Part shown: in pieces, positions 8,386 through 17,734 of the stretch
Layout: each line of letters starts with the position of its first letter
Position numbering within the stretch: position 1 is the first letter of the stretch
Source of the DNA: Laceyella putida
GTDB taxonomy: Bacteria > Bacillota > Bacilli > Thermoactinomycetales > Thermoactinomycetaceae
Length of the DNA stretch: 64,000 nt
Direction: 5' to 3'
Assembly (NCBI RefSeq): GCF_042665195.1
Contig: NZ_JBHTBW010000040.1
Span: 1 to 64,000, forward strand
Notes under the pieces: model-generated
What the model saw: the letters and a program-made list of their open reading frames with translations, nothing else
The model's database searches: none
What the model was told of the DNA's origin: nothing
Made by a program: the position numbers and the translations under genes

Positions 8386-9801
8386 ATGGCAAAAAGTGAT
8401 ATTGGTGTGATTGGCTTAGCAGTCATGGGAAAAAACTTGGCATTGAACATCGAGAGCAGAGGATATACGGTGTCCCTGTTCAACCGTTCGCCTGAAAGAA
8501 CCAAGCAACTGCTTGAAGAACAAGCGGGCCGGAAGTTGGTGGGAACTTACACGATGGAAGAGTTCATCGATTCGCTGGAGCGACCGCGCCGCGTCCTGTT
8601 AATGGTGAAAGCGGGCAAACCGACGGATGACATGATTGCCCAGTTGAAAAAATATTTGGAGCCGGGTGACATCGTGATCGACGGCGGTAATACCTTCTAC
8701 CAAGATACCATACGCCGCAACAAAGAATTGTCCGAAGCGGGAATTCATTTCATCGGCGCGGGTGTGTCTGGCGGTGAAGAAGGGGCATTGAAAGGGCCTG
8801 CGATTATGCCGGGGGGGCAACAAGAGGCGTACCGATTGGTTGAACCGATCTTGACGGCGATTTCCGCCAAAGTGAATGGAGAGCCGTGTTGTACATATAT
8901 CGGTCCAGACGGTGCCGGCCACTATGTGAAAATGGTGCATAACGGCATTGAGTACGGGGATATGCAATTGATCTGCGAAGCTTATTTCCTGATGAAACAT
9001 CTGCTCAATATGGATGCCCAAGAGTTGCACGAAGTGTTTGCCGAATGGAATCAGGGTGAGTTGGACAGCTATCTGATTGAGATTACGGCGGACATTTTTA
9101 CCAAAGTGGACGAAGAAACCGGAAAACCGCTGGTTGAGTTGATTTTGGATACGGCCGGCCAAAAAGGGACCGGCAAGTGGACCAGCCAAAGTTCGCTCGA
9201 CTTGGGTGTGCCGCTCACCATCATTACCGAATCGGTGTATGCGCGTTATTTGTCAGCGATGAAAGAAGAGCGGATCAAAGCGAGCCGATTGCTCTCCGGT
9301 CCCAAGCCGGGCTGCACGGTGATCCATGATCGCAAAGCGTTTATCGAATCGATCAGAAAAGCGCTGTATGCGAGCAAAATCTGCTCTTACGCGCAAGGCT
9401 TCGCCCAGATGAAAGCGGCGTCTGACGAGTATGGCTGGAACCTGAAGCCGGGCGAAATCGCGATGATTTTCCGCGGTGGTTGCATTATCCGGGCCCGTTT
9501 CCTGCAAAACATCAAAGAAGCGTACGACCGCGACGCCAACCTGTCCAACTTGCTGTTGGACCCATACTTCAAAGGCATTGTGGAAAAGTATCAGGAAGCC
9601 TGGCGTGAAGTGGTGGCGTCGGCGGTGCTGAACGGCATTCCGGTGCCGGCTTTCGCCAGTGCGCTGAGCTACTATGACAGCTACCGTTCGGAGCAATTGC
9701 CGGCTAACCTGTTGCAAGCGCAACGCGACTATTTCGGCGCGCATACGTATCAACGGGTGGACAAAGAAGGCATTTTCCATACGAACTGGTTAGAAAAATA
9801 A
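8386..9801 (+). CDS. gnd: 6-phosphogluconate dehydrogenase, decarboxylating
   Basis: The 471-residue enzyme oxidises 6-phosphogluconate to ribulose 5-phosphate and CO2 with NADP+ in the oxidative pentose phosphate pathway. The Rossmann motif GVIGLAVMGKNLALN is at residues 6-20, GAGVSGGEEGA near 127 and the 6PGD signature ILDTAGQKGTGKWT near 253. The reading frame is open further upstream to 8329, but the ATG at 8386 gives the standard N-terminus and follows AAGGATGGGG. Length is normal. It is apparently a single-gene unit, ended by a hairpin at 9821-9866. Confidence 0.96.
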   Translation: MAKSDIGVIGLAVMGKNLALNIESRGYTVSLFNRSPERTKQLLEEQAGRKLVGTYTMEEFIDSLERPRRVLLMVKAGKPTDDMIAQLKKYLEPGDIVIDGGNTFYQDTIRRNKELSEAGIHFIGAGVSGGEEGALKGPAIMPGGQQEAYRLVEPILTAISAKVNGEPCCTYIGPDGAGHYVKMVHNGIEYGDMQLICEAYFLMKHLLNMDAQELHEVFAEWNQGELDSYLIEITADIFTKVDEETGKPLVELILDTAGQKGTGKWTSQSSLDLGVPLTIITESVYARYLSAMKEERIKASRLLSGPKPGCTVIHDRKAFIESIRKALYASKICSYAQGFAQMKAASDEYGWNLKPGEIAMIFRGGCIIRARFLQNIKEAYDRDANLSNLLLDPYFKGIVEKYQEAWREVVASAVLNGIPVPAFASALSYYDSYRSEQLPANLLQAQRDYFGAHTYQRVDKEGIFHTNWLEK

Positions 9802-9820
9802 TCCAATCATGAAAATGGAG

Positions 9821-9866
9821 CAGCATCTTCTCGCGTGCAAACGGCGGGAAGATGCTGTTTTTCTGT
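9821..9866 (+). terminator. Terminator after gnd
   Basis: CAGCATCTTCTCGC pairs with GCGGGAAGATGCTG and is followed by TTTTTC. Confidence 0.85.
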
Positions 9867-9934
9867 ATGGATTAGAATGGGGAAACACATACTTCAATTA
9901 ACACGTTTTTATGGAACAGAAGAAAATAAACCCA

Positions 9935-9991
9935 TTGAAAAAAGCGCAAAAAACGAATAATATAATGTTCGGGATGTTTAATATTCGTTTT
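9935..9991 (+). promoter_or_regulatory. Purine permease promoter with candidate PurR boxes
   Basis: A promoter can be read as TTGAAA (9935-9940), 17 nt, TAATAT (9958-9963). It overlaps an inverted pair AAAACGAATAAT (9950-9961) and AATATTCGTTTT (9980-9991), plus a middle inverted AATGTTCGGGAT near 9963-9974. CGAA-cored inverted boxes of this kind are the B. subtilis PurR target, and pbuG is a PurR-regulated gene there. No purine riboswitch is visible in the leader. Binding is inferred. Confidence 0.55.
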
Positions 9992-10007
9992 TCGGAGGAA
10001 ATTATTC

Positions 10008-11309
10008 ATGTTTAATATCAAAGAAAAAGGCTCAACGGTACAGAAAGAGATTGTCGCCGGTTTGACGACGTTTTTTACAATGTCTTATATCATCGTGGTT
10101 AACCCGATAATTTTGCAGGACGCTGGCGTTCCGTTTGAGATGAGCTTTATCGCCACGGTGATCGCCACCATTGTGGGTACGCTGATCATGGGGCTGTTTG
10201 CCAATTACCCGATCGCGATCGCACCGGCGATGGGCCTGAATGCCTATTTTGCTTACTCCGTCGTGCAAGCGCATAAAGGATTGACCTATGAAACCGCGTT
10301 TGCCGCCGTCTTTGTGGCGGGGGTGCTGTTCGTTCTCCTTTCCTTGACGCCCTTGCGCACCAAGCTGATCGAAGTCATTCCCAGCAACCTGAAAAACGCC
10401 ATTACGGCGGGGATCGGGCTGTTTATCGCGTTCATCGGGTTGCGCATGTCGGGATTGGTGGTGGACCATCCAAGCAACTTGGTCGCCCTTGGCAACTTGC
10501 ACTCTCCTTCCGTCGTCCTGACGTTGATTGGATTGGCAATCACGCTCGTCTGTCTGGCTTTGAATGTGAACGGCGCTTTGTTCATCGGCATGCTGGGAAC
10601 GGGAATCATCGCCACGCTGATGGGAAAACTCTCTTTCAACAAGGGGATTGTGGCTGTGCCCAAATTACCGGAACAGTTGGCGGTCACCCATCCGGTCGAC
10701 GCTTTTCAAGATGTGGTGCAGTTCGGTTTGTATGCGGTCGTGTTCTCCTTCTTGTTGGTCACTTTGTTTGATACGACGGGTACGGTATTGGGTGTGGCGA
10801 AACAAGCGAAACTGATGGACGGAGACCATTTGCCGCGCGGTGAGCGGACGATCTTGGCTGATTCGGTGGCCACGCTGGTCGGTTCGATCTTCGGGACAAG
10901 CCCAACCTCCGCCTATATCGAATCGGCCTCGGGTGTGGCGACGGGAGGACGTACAGGCTTAACGGCGGTCGTGGTGGCGCTGTTGTTTGCGGCATCGGCT
11001 TTCTTCAGCCCGCTGGTCAGTGCGGTGTCAGGCTTGTCGGCGATTACGGCCCCCGCTTTGATCGTAGTGGGGTCGCTCATGATGGGCCATGTGGCGAATA
11101 TCAAGTGGGACCGGATAGATGAAGCGTTTCCCGCTTTCTTGGTGATCTTGAGCATGCCTCTCACATCCAGCATCGCGACCGGAATCGCGCTGGGCTTTGT
11201 CTCTTACCCGTTGATGAAGCTGTTCAAAGGAGAAGGGAAAAACGTTCATCCCTTGGTCTATGTGTTTTCGCTCCTTTTCCTGTTCCAATTGGTCTTCTTG
11301 CCTCACTAA
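10008..11309 (+). CDS. pbuG: NCS2-family guanine/hypoxanthine permease (PbuG-like)
   Basis: The 433-residue AzgA-type NCS2 permease imports purine bases (guanine, hypoxanthine, adenine) by proton symport. Family marks: TTFFTMSYIIVVNP near residue 20, APAMGLNAYFAYSVV near 74, LFDTTGTVLGVAKQA near 252 and GTSPTSAYIESASGVATGGR near 295. About twelve to fourteen membrane segments. The ATG at 10008 follows CGGAGGAA. The promoter carries candidate PurR boxes, which supports a purine substrate. Confidence 0.92.
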   Translation: MFNIKEKGSTVQKEIVAGLTTFFTMSYIIVVNPIILQDAGVPFEMSFIATVIATIVGTLIMGLFANYPIAIAPAMGLNAYFAYSVVQAHKGLTYETAFAAVFVAGVLFVLLSLTPLRTKLIEVIPSNLKNAITAGIGLFIAFIGLRMSGLVVDHPSNLVALGNLHSPSVVLTLIGLAITLVCLALNVNGALFIGMLGTGIIATLMGKLSFNKGIVAVPKLPEQLAVTHPVDAFQDVVQFGLYAVVFSFLLVTLFDTTGTVLGVAKQAKLMDGDHLPRGERTILADSVATLVGSIFGTSPTSAYIESASGVATGGRTGLTAVVVALLFAASAFFSPLVSAVSGLSAITAPALIVVGSLMMGHVANIKWDRIDEAFPAFLVILSMPLTSSIATGIALGFVSYPLMKLFKGEGKNVHPLVYVFSLLFLFQLVFLPH

Positions 11310-11654
11310 AATAGCGCCAACCATGGAGCACGCTGACAAAGTAGTCCGGGGAGTCGATTTTTGAGTCTGCGTTCCTTGGTCGCTTTATCGGGAAGTAGCT
11401 TCGTCGTCCGGCGCGGGCCTGTCCTCGTGAGCTTGAGGGCAAAGTCACTATCGTTCTAGGGTTGAGTTTGTTCAAGTTTCTTTGCAGCTGGCCTTGAGGT
11501 TAGCTGCTTTTTGTGTATTCATGATCAATGCTGACAAAACGATAGAAAATCGACACAGGATTGTTCGAACTCGATGTGAAATGGGAGGATGAGATAGGTA
11601 AACTAGTGTATTAAGAAAACCATTCGTTGAGAGTGTACAGGGGGTGGGCAGTAC
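11310..11654 (+). other. 345-nt non-coding gap with an IS-end-like relic
   Basis: No convincing gene is visible. It contains the IS-end-like sequence at 11332-11368, also found inverted near 52.3 kb, and degenerate sequence to about 11520. A strong GGGGGTGGG ribosome site for dgkB ends the gap. Confidence 0.6.
11332..11368 (+). repeat. IS-end-like relic, copy A
   Basis: The segment begins GCTGACAAAG and ends GATTTTTGAGTCT. It matches the reverse complement of 52317-52351 at about 31 of 37 positions. A terminal GCTGACAAAG would suit an insertion-sequence end; no transposase gene is next to either copy. The family assignment is open. Confidence 0.55.
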
Positions 11655-12539
11655 ATGAAACGCGCTCGCCTGATCTATAATCCAACTGCGGGGCGGGAGA
11701 TGGTGTCCAAACAATTGTCAAGGTTGTTGACCAAGTTGGAGCAAGCGGGGTATGAAACTTCTTGCTACGCGACACCCGATCGCTGGGCGGCGGCAGAGGA
11801 AGCGCGCCAAGCGGCGGAACGGAAATTTGATGTCGTGATCGCAGCGGGAGGAGATGGAACCATTCATGAAGTGGTCAATGGGTTGGCCAGTTATGAACAA
11901 CCTCCCAAATTGGGCATTTTGCCGGCGGGCACGACCAACGACCTGGCACGGGCGCTGCGGTTGCCGCGGGATATCCAGGATGCTTGCGACGTGATTACCA
12001 CGGGCCGAAGCACTTCGGTGGATGTGGGCAAATTCGGCGACCGCTATTTCATCAATGTGGCTGCCGCGGGCCGGATCACCGAAGTGACCTATGAAGCGCC
12101 CAGCCGCCTCAAAACAGTGATGGGACCGCTCGCTTATTATGCGAAAGCGATTGAAAAGCTGGGAACGTTGCACAAACCGTTTCCCCTGCGCCTAAAGACG
12201 GCACAAGGGGAATGGGAAGCGGAGACGTTGCTGTTTGTCGTCGCCAACAGCGTGTCAGTGGGGGGCTTTGAGCGGTTGGCGCCTGCGGCCAATTTAAGCG
12301 ATGGCTTGCTGGATGTGTTGGTTGTGCCCAAGACCAACATGTCCGATCTCCTGCAATTGGCCACGTTGGCGATGAAGGGAGAGCATGTGCGCGATTCACG
12401 GGTGGTCTATTTCCAGACAGATCAAATAGAGGTTGATACGCCCGAAACATTAAAGTTAAATTTGGATGGGGAACATGGCGGCGAGTTGATGGGAAGGTTT
12501 GAGATCTTGCCGCACCATCTTGAAATCTTTTGTCCATAG
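11655..12539 (+). CDS. dgkB: Diacylglycerol kinase DgkB
   Basis: The 294-residue lipid kinase phosphorylates diacylglycerol to phosphatidic acid so that it re-enters phospholipid synthesis, mainly recycling diacylglycerol from lipoteichoic acid assembly. The nucleotide motif GGDGTIHEVVNGL is near residue 65, and GILPAGTTNDLARAL near 91. Length is standard for the YegS/DgkB family. In B. subtilis dgkB (yerQ) lies next to rlmCD, as it does here. The ATG at 11655 follows AGGGGGTGGG. A hairpin ends the gene. Confidence 0.92.
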   Translation: MKRARLIYNPTAGREMVSKQLSRLLTKLEQAGYETSCYATPDRWAAAEEARQAAERKFDVVIAAGGDGTIHEVVNGLASYEQPPKLGILPAGTTNDLARALRLPRDIQDACDVITTGRSTSVDVGKFGDRYFINVAAAGRITEVTYEAPSRLKTVMGPLAYYAKAIEKLGTLHKPFPLRLKTAQGEWEAETLLFVVANSVSVGGFERLAPAANLSDGLLDVLVVPKTNMSDLLQLATLAMKGEHVRDSRVVYFQTDQIEVDTPETLKLNLDGEHGGELMGRFEILPHHLEIFCP

Positions 12540-12569
12540 GCGTTCATCGGATCGGTGAGCGTTTTTTGT
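12539..12569 (+). terminator. Terminator after dgkB
   Basis: GGCGTTCATCG pairs imperfectly with CGGTGAGCG, followed by TTTTTT. Confidence 0.6.
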
Positions 12570-12747
12570 CATGGAAAAAGCCTGGCGAGGAAAAATTAAA
12601 AACGGCCCGCTTGACTCACCTGATGTTAAGGATGAAACGTTGGGAAAGAATATTTCATGCCGCCAAGCGTGGGGAGATGCCCCGGTTGCGCGTTTGATTT
12701 TGAACGGGATAGAATACATGTGATCATACACTAATGGAGGAATTTCT

Positions 12748-14118
12748 TTGGTTGTTCAACAAGGACAAGTGATTCAATTAGAGGTGACGGGTCAGGCGCA
12801 TGATGGAGCGGGCGTGGGGAAATATGAGGGCTTTACCATTTTTGTCCCGTTGGCCGTGCCCGGCGAAACAGTAAAGGTTCAAATTGAGTTGGTCAAAAAA
12901 AATTATGCGCGGGGGAAACTGTTGGAGATCCTCGCCGCCCACCCGGATCGCACGGAACCGACTTGCCCCATCTACGAGGAATGTGGAGGTTGCCAAGTCC
13001 AACATCTCTCGTATGAGGCGCAGCTTACATACAAACGGCAACAGGTGATCGATCATTTCGCGCGGATCGGCGGATTGGATGAAGTGCCCATCCGCCCGGT
13101 ATTGGGCATGAAAGAGCCGTGGCGTTACCGCAATAAAGCGCAGGTGCCCTTTGGCAGGCGGCAAGGGAAAGTGGTTGCCGGATTTTACGCGCCGGGAACC
13201 CATCAGATTATCGATATGGATTCTTGCCTGATCCAACATGAAACGAATGATGAGGCCATCGCCAAAGTCAAGGCATTGGCTGATGAGCTTGACATCCCCA
13301 TTTATGATGAAGCGAAACACACAGGGGTTTTGCGCCATGTCATGGTGCGGGTGGGCTTTCAGACGGGTGAAATGATGATCGTGCTGGTGACAAACGGGGA
13401 GGCCTTGCCGCGGCGCGATGAATTGGTCAAGCGGCTGGTCGAAGCGTTTCCGCGTTTGACATCCCTGATTCAAAACATCAATCCCAAACGGACCAATGTG
13501 ATACTCGGGAAGAAAAACAAGGTTTTGTGGGGGAAAAGCGTGATCCACGATACGATTGGCGAGGTGAAATTCGCCATTTCTCCCCATTCCTTTTATCAAG
13601 TGAATCCAAGCCAGACCAAGGTGCTGTACGACCAAGTGTTGCGTTATGCCGCCTTGACGGGGGAAGAGACCGTGATCGACGCTTATTGCGGCATAGGGAC
13701 GATTGCGCTGTATCTGGCCAAACACGCCAAACAGGTGTATGGGGTCGAAATCGTGTCCGAAGCGATTCGCGATGCCAAAGCCAATGCCAAGCTGAATGGA
13801 ATCAAGCATGTGCACTTTGAAGTCGGGGCGGCCGAAACCGTGATGCCCCGGTGGCTCAGCCAAGGGATCCAACCCGATGTGATCGTCGTCGATCCGCCGC
13901 GGAAGGGCTGTGACCCGGTATTGCTCAAGACGGTGGCGGGCATGGGACCCGAACGGCTGGTGTATGTCTCTTGCAACTCATCGACGCTGGCCCGGGATGC
14001 CAAAATCTTACAAGAACTGGGATACCATGTGCAAGAGGTGCAACCGGTGGATATGTTTCCGCAAACGGGGCATGTGGAGTGCTGTGCACTGTTCGTGAGA
14101 AAAGATAATAATCAATGA
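12748..14118 (+). CDS. rlmCD: 23S rRNA (uracil-5-)-methyltransferase RlmCD
   Basis: The 456-residue RumA-type enzyme makes m5U in 23S rRNA (in B. subtilis one RlmCD enzyme modifies U747 and U1939). An N-terminal TRAM domain (about residues 5-62) is followed by iron-sulfur cysteines in CPIYEECGGCQVQH (near residue 73) and a Rossmann methyltransferase with DAYCGIGTIALYLA near 310. The catalytic cysteine lies in VYVSCNSSTLARD near 407. The start is TTG at 12748, supported by TGGAGG seven nt upstream. It is transcribed alone and ended by a hairpin. Confidence 0.92.
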   Translation: MVVQQGQVIQLEVTGQAHDGAGVGKYEGFTIFVPLAVPGETVKVQIELVKKNYARGKLLEILAAHPDRTEPTCPIYEECGGCQVQHLSYEAQLTYKRQQVIDHFARIGGLDEVPIRPVLGMKEPWRYRNKAQVPFGRRQGKVVAGFYAPGTHQIIDMDSCLIQHETNDEAIAKVKALADELDIPIYDEAKHTGVLRHVMVRVGFQTGEMMIVLVTNGEALPRRDELVKRLVEAFPRLTSLIQNINPKRTNVILGKKNKVLWGKSVIHDTIGEVKFAISPHSFYQVNPSQTKVLYDQVLRYAALTGEETVIDAYCGIGTIALYLAKHAKQVYGVEIVSEAIRDAKANAKLNGIKHVHFEVGAAETVMPRWLSQGIQPDVIVVDPPRKGCDPVLLKTVAGMGPERLVYVSCNSSTLARDAKILQELGYHVQEVQPVDMFPQTGHVECCALFVRKDNNQ

Positions 14119-14135
14119 GATGTGGATGCATGCTG

Positions 14136-14168
14136 AAAAGCCTCTCTGTTCATTCAGAGGGGCTTTAT
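14136..14168 (+). terminator. Terminator after rlmCD
   Basis: AAAGCCTCTCTG pairs with CAGAGGGGCTTT. Confidence 0.8.
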
Positions 14169-14355
14169 TAAGTTTAAAGACAGTTTAACGGGTGTTATTG
14201 ATCTTTTCTACTACGTTATCAGAGCTAGGGGGAACAAAGCGATAAGAGAAATGGACGCGAACTTAGGCTGAACATAAGGAGTTCACACCCACAACAATTA
14301 AATTGACTCATGTCTGCATTTACTATCAGTATCTACGATTATAAAGGAGGAATTT

Positions 14356-15794
14356 ATGAGACATAGTAAGAGAAAAGTCAATGGAGGAAGCCGTGAAAGA
14401 TTCAAACTCAAGTTAAACCGTCCCAAACTGACTGGTCGTATTATTTTTCCAAGGAACCCGGGTTACTACAATGCGCGTTTAGACTCCAATTTCTATTTTT
14501 CAAATTTCCCACCGTGATCGTCTATTGCCAAAACACCCGGGACGTTCAAAACGCTATTAGATGGGCGCGTTTTCACAAGGTACCCATCCGAGTGCGAAGC
14601 GGTGGGCATCATCATATAGCTTACTCGACTGGTACCGGGGTCATTGTAATAGATGTCAGTGAAATGAAGCAGGTGCACGTCAATAAGTCCCAAGGGATCG
14701 CCACAGTCCAGGCTGGAGTCACCGGCCATGAACTTTACACCAAACTTTTCCAGAGAGGTCTTACCCACGTTGGAGGAACCTGTTCTGATGTGGGCATCTC
14801 TGGGCTTGTGTTGACTGGTGGCATGGGTCCGCTCTTGCGAAGGATCGGTCTCACTTGCGACAGTTTGGTTCGTCTGGAAATGGTGGATGCCAATGGGCGC
14901 ATCATCCATGCCACCAAGCACAATGAGCATAAAGACCTCTTCTGGGCCTCCCAGGGCGGTGGTGGAGGCAACTTCGGTATTGTCACTTCGATTACGCTAA
15001 AGGTGTACCCAGCCAAACCGGTGACCTGGTTTAAAATCGATTGGGATTGGAACCAACCGGTTGAAAAGGTGATTCATGCATGGCAGAACTTCTTTTTGAA
15101 AGCTGACAGACGATGGTTTTCACACCTCGATTTATGGCCAAAAGTCTTCCCGTCGAAAAAACTCAAGAAATCACCGCTGAGTGCCTTTGGCGTGTTTTAC
15201 GGCGCGCCAAAAGAAGCTCGCCGAAAGCTGGCGCCTCTATTGAATACGGGTCGACCGAACAAGCAAACGATCAAGTTAGTACCATGGGTCGAAGCGATTC
15301 AATTGTTTGAGGAGTCTACGGCAGTATTTACGGGTCCAAAACCGGAATACAAGACATCGGGTGCGTTTGCAATGAGGCCGTTGCCGCCAAAGGCAATTAA
15401 AATCATACGAAAGACTTTGCAGAACACAACTTCTCCATTATTGAATGTTTTAATCTATTCTCTTGGCGGTGCCTTGCAAGATAAATCGCCGACTGACACG
15501 GCGTTCTTCTATCGCAAGGCCAAGTTGTTTTTTCTGTATAACGTCGAATGGTTGAAAAATGAAAGCGCAAACAAACGAATCCGCGAATTGGAAGTGCTCC
15601 GTCGACGCCTGCTTCCGTATACGAGAGGCGATTACGTTGGAAATCCCGACACAAACATCAAAGATTATTTAACTTCTTATTACGGCGGCAACGTACGAAG
15701 GCTTCGTTGCGTTAAGCGAAAGCATGATCCGGATTATGTGTTCCGCTTTCCGCAGAGCATTCCCCCGGCGTCTAAAATGACGAAGTGTCCCTGA
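14356..15794 (+). pseudogene. FAD-binding oxidoreductase (CotQ/YvdP-like), frameshifted
   Basis: A strong ribosome site (AAAGGAGG) precedes the ATG at 14356, but this frame stops at 14515-14517 after 53 codons. The rest (426 codons from about 14514) is in another frame and encodes a berberine-bridge-type FAD oxidase: the PPP domain with RVRSGGHHH, IDVSEM, GGTCSDVGISGLVLTGGMG and LTCDSL, and the BBE tail YYGGNVRRL. Joining the frames near the TTTCCC run at 14505-14510 gives a continuous family-like sequence (SNFP then TVIVYCQNTRDV), so one base appears to be lost. CotQ/YvdP is a spore-coat protein in B. subtilis. The alternatives are a true inactivation or a sequencing error. Confidence 0.8.
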
Positions 15795-15816
15795 TCCTTT
15801 TGTTTGTCTAAGGACT

Positions 15817-16384
15817 GTAGGGTGTTAAACGCCTATGCCCTGCGGCCAACCTTTATCTCGCTTCTGGAATCGCCCCCATACCGCAGATGATCAAACGAGG
15901 AATCAACATTGGAATCGGATCCGACGCCGCGGCAGACACCAATAATAACGACGCTTTCATTGAAATGCGGTTGGCTGCCACGCTCCAAAAAGGCCGCCAC
16001 GAGATTCCAACCATTCAACCCAGTGCCAAAAAAGCTTTTGAAATGGCCACCCTTGGTGGTGCCCGTGCCCTTGGTTTGGAGAATGAGATCGGCAGTATTG
16101 AAGTTGGAAAGAAGGCAGATTTGGTTATCCTTGATTTGAGAACCCCGCACGCATGGCCGAATGAGCGGGAAGTCAACTCCAGGCAAAACATTTACAAACG
16201 TATCGTGTACTCAGCTAAATCCACGGATGTTGTCTTGACGATGGTAAACGGTCGTGTGGTGAAGAAGGATCGTAAATTGCTCACCATGGATATAAACGAG
16301 GTTCTCAGAAAATCGAACGCAGCTATCATCAGATTATTGAGACGCTCCGGCCTCGCTGCAAGGGTAAAAGTAAAGGCTCGCTGA
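15817..16384 (+). pseudogene. Amidohydrolase C-terminal fragment (MtaD/SsnA-like)
   Basis: The open frame from about 15817 (after a TAG) reads PAANLYLASGIAPIP, then GINIGIGSDAAADTNNND, GGARALGLENEIGSIEVGKKADLVILDL and VVLTMVNGRVV. This is the C-terminal third of the metal-dependent deaminase family that includes 5-methylthioadenosine deaminase and SsnA. The metal-site Asp of GSDA is present, but the N-terminal HxH zinc motif and about 270 residues are missing. No ribosome site precedes the first internal ATG (15882). It lies directly after another broken gene, so this patch appears to be decaying. Confidence 0.8.
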
Positions 16385-16827
16385 CTCAACGGAATTTCTC
16401 ACAAATTGATGGTGAGCACAGATAGGAAAGCAAGCGGATCCAATTGAATCCACAGGAGCCAAATGTTAGACTGCCGTCTCCTATAAAAAGAACATTGTCT
16501 AATTTTGGACGTTTCACCATCATATTTCTTATTCGAATCAAGGGCATCCAATAAAGTAGATGCCCCTTTTTGCATTCCCGCATTTTTCCGGATCTTTATA
16601 TGGCAAAGGCAGTCTCTTCCCAAAAGGAGCTTTTTGGATCGAATGGCGTCTAAGTTGGATAAACTGAAAAGGGACTTGGACGGTTGGAAAAGGAGATAGA
16701 GTGTTTAAAGGCTAACCCGTTTTCTTTTTACCCAAATCATAAATGCTTATGAATGTATACTAGATTACTAAAATGAAGTATAATGATGGTAAATTATTTT
16801 TCTTAAGCAACAGAAGGGAGACGAATC
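16385..16827 (+). other. 443-nt gap, no gene recognised
   Basis: Only a probable terminator (16538-16571) and the upstream region of the nitroreductase gene are seen. Short reading frames here show no ribosome site or family pattern. Confidence 0.5.
16538..16571 (+). terminator. Terminator-like hairpin
   Basis: AAGGGCATC and GATGCCCCTT flank an 11-nt loop and precede a T run. Confidence 0.65.
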
Positions 16828-17460
16828 ATGACAGCACCAACAGCGATTTCTGCCATCGATGTCATGCAAACGCGTGGTAGTGTGCGTAAATACCAACCCG
16901 GCGTGGAAATGCCGCAAGCCGACCTGGAGGAAATCCTCACCCTCGCGGCCAAAGCGCCATCCTCTTGGAACCTGCAACATTGGCGGTATCTTGTGATCTC
17001 TTCCCCGGAACAAAAGCAAAAATTGTTGCCGATTGCCTACAACCAAGAACAAGTGGTTGACGCTTGCGTCACAGTCGCGATATTGGGGGACCTGGAAGCG
17101 AATAAAACGGCCCATCAGATCTATGGCGAAGCGTTGAACGCCGGACAAATCACCAAGGAGATCCATGACAACATGGTATCCCAAGTGGATGGCGCCTATG
17201 CGAACAACCCCCAACTGGCACGCGATGAAGCGATTATGAACGCTTCGTTGTCGGCGATGCAATTGATGCTTGCGGCCAAAGCGAAAGGTTACGACACCTG
17301 CCCCATGGGAGGCTTCAGCCGTGAAGCGCTGATCAAGGAATTCAACATTCCCGAACGGTACATTCCGGTCATGTTGATCTCCATCGGCAAAGCGGCAACT
17401 CCGGCCCGCCCGACCACCCGCTTGCCGCTTGACCAATTGGTGATCAAAGAAAGCTTCTGA
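16828..17460 (+). CDS. Nitroreductase-family flavoprotein
   Basis: This 210-residue FMN-dependent NAD(P)H oxidoreductase fold resembles B. subtilis YdgI/YodC. The family signature is visible at the N-terminus (RGSVRKYQ, residues 15-22, then AAKAPSSWNLQHWRYLVI at about 43-60) and near the C-terminus (AKGYDTCPMGGF, then IPVMLISIGKA). The true substrate is unknown; such proteins often reduce nitroaromatics or quinones in vitro. The ATG at 16828 follows AGAAGGGAG. A hairpin terminator follows at 17474-17511. It is probably a single-gene unit. Confidence 0.88.
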   Translation: MTAPTAISAIDVMQTRGSVRKYQPGVEMPQADLEEILTLAAKAPSSWNLQHWRYLVISSPEQKQKLLPIAYNQEQVVDACVTVAILGDLEANKTAHQIYGEALNAGQITKEIHDNMVSQVDGAYANNPQLARDEAIMNASLSAMQLMLAAKAKGYDTCPMGGFSREALIKEFNIPERYIPVMLISIGKAATPARPTTRLPLDQLVIKESF

Positions 17461-17473
17461 CTTTGTTCGGCAA

Positions 17474-17511
17474 AAGGCGATTTTCCCTGATGGAGAATCG
17501 CCTTCTTATTT
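17474..17511 (+). terminator. Terminator after the nitroreductase gene
   Basis: AAGGCGATTTTCC pairs with GGAGAATCGCCTT, followed by a T-rich stretch. Confidence 0.8.
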
Positions 17512-17734
17512 TGTTAACGCATTGTTCTCATTTTCCATGCAGGAATAAATGGCTGGGCCCGCAAAATAAGTTACTATTTTTTTGATTAGCCTTAACCCTT
17601 GCCCACGTTGCGTTTTATTTTGGAAAAAGAAAAAGTTTGGGCTTGGAATAGGTGTTTTGGTATAGTGTAAGACGGGAACTGAGTAATGAATAGGACAGCG
17701 AGGAGTGGAGAATGGTGAGTCGTGAGGTGACGAA

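Noticed and set aside
9866..10007. Possible purine riboswitch upstream of the permease
   Set aside because: The conserved loop sequences of the purine aptamer are not present.
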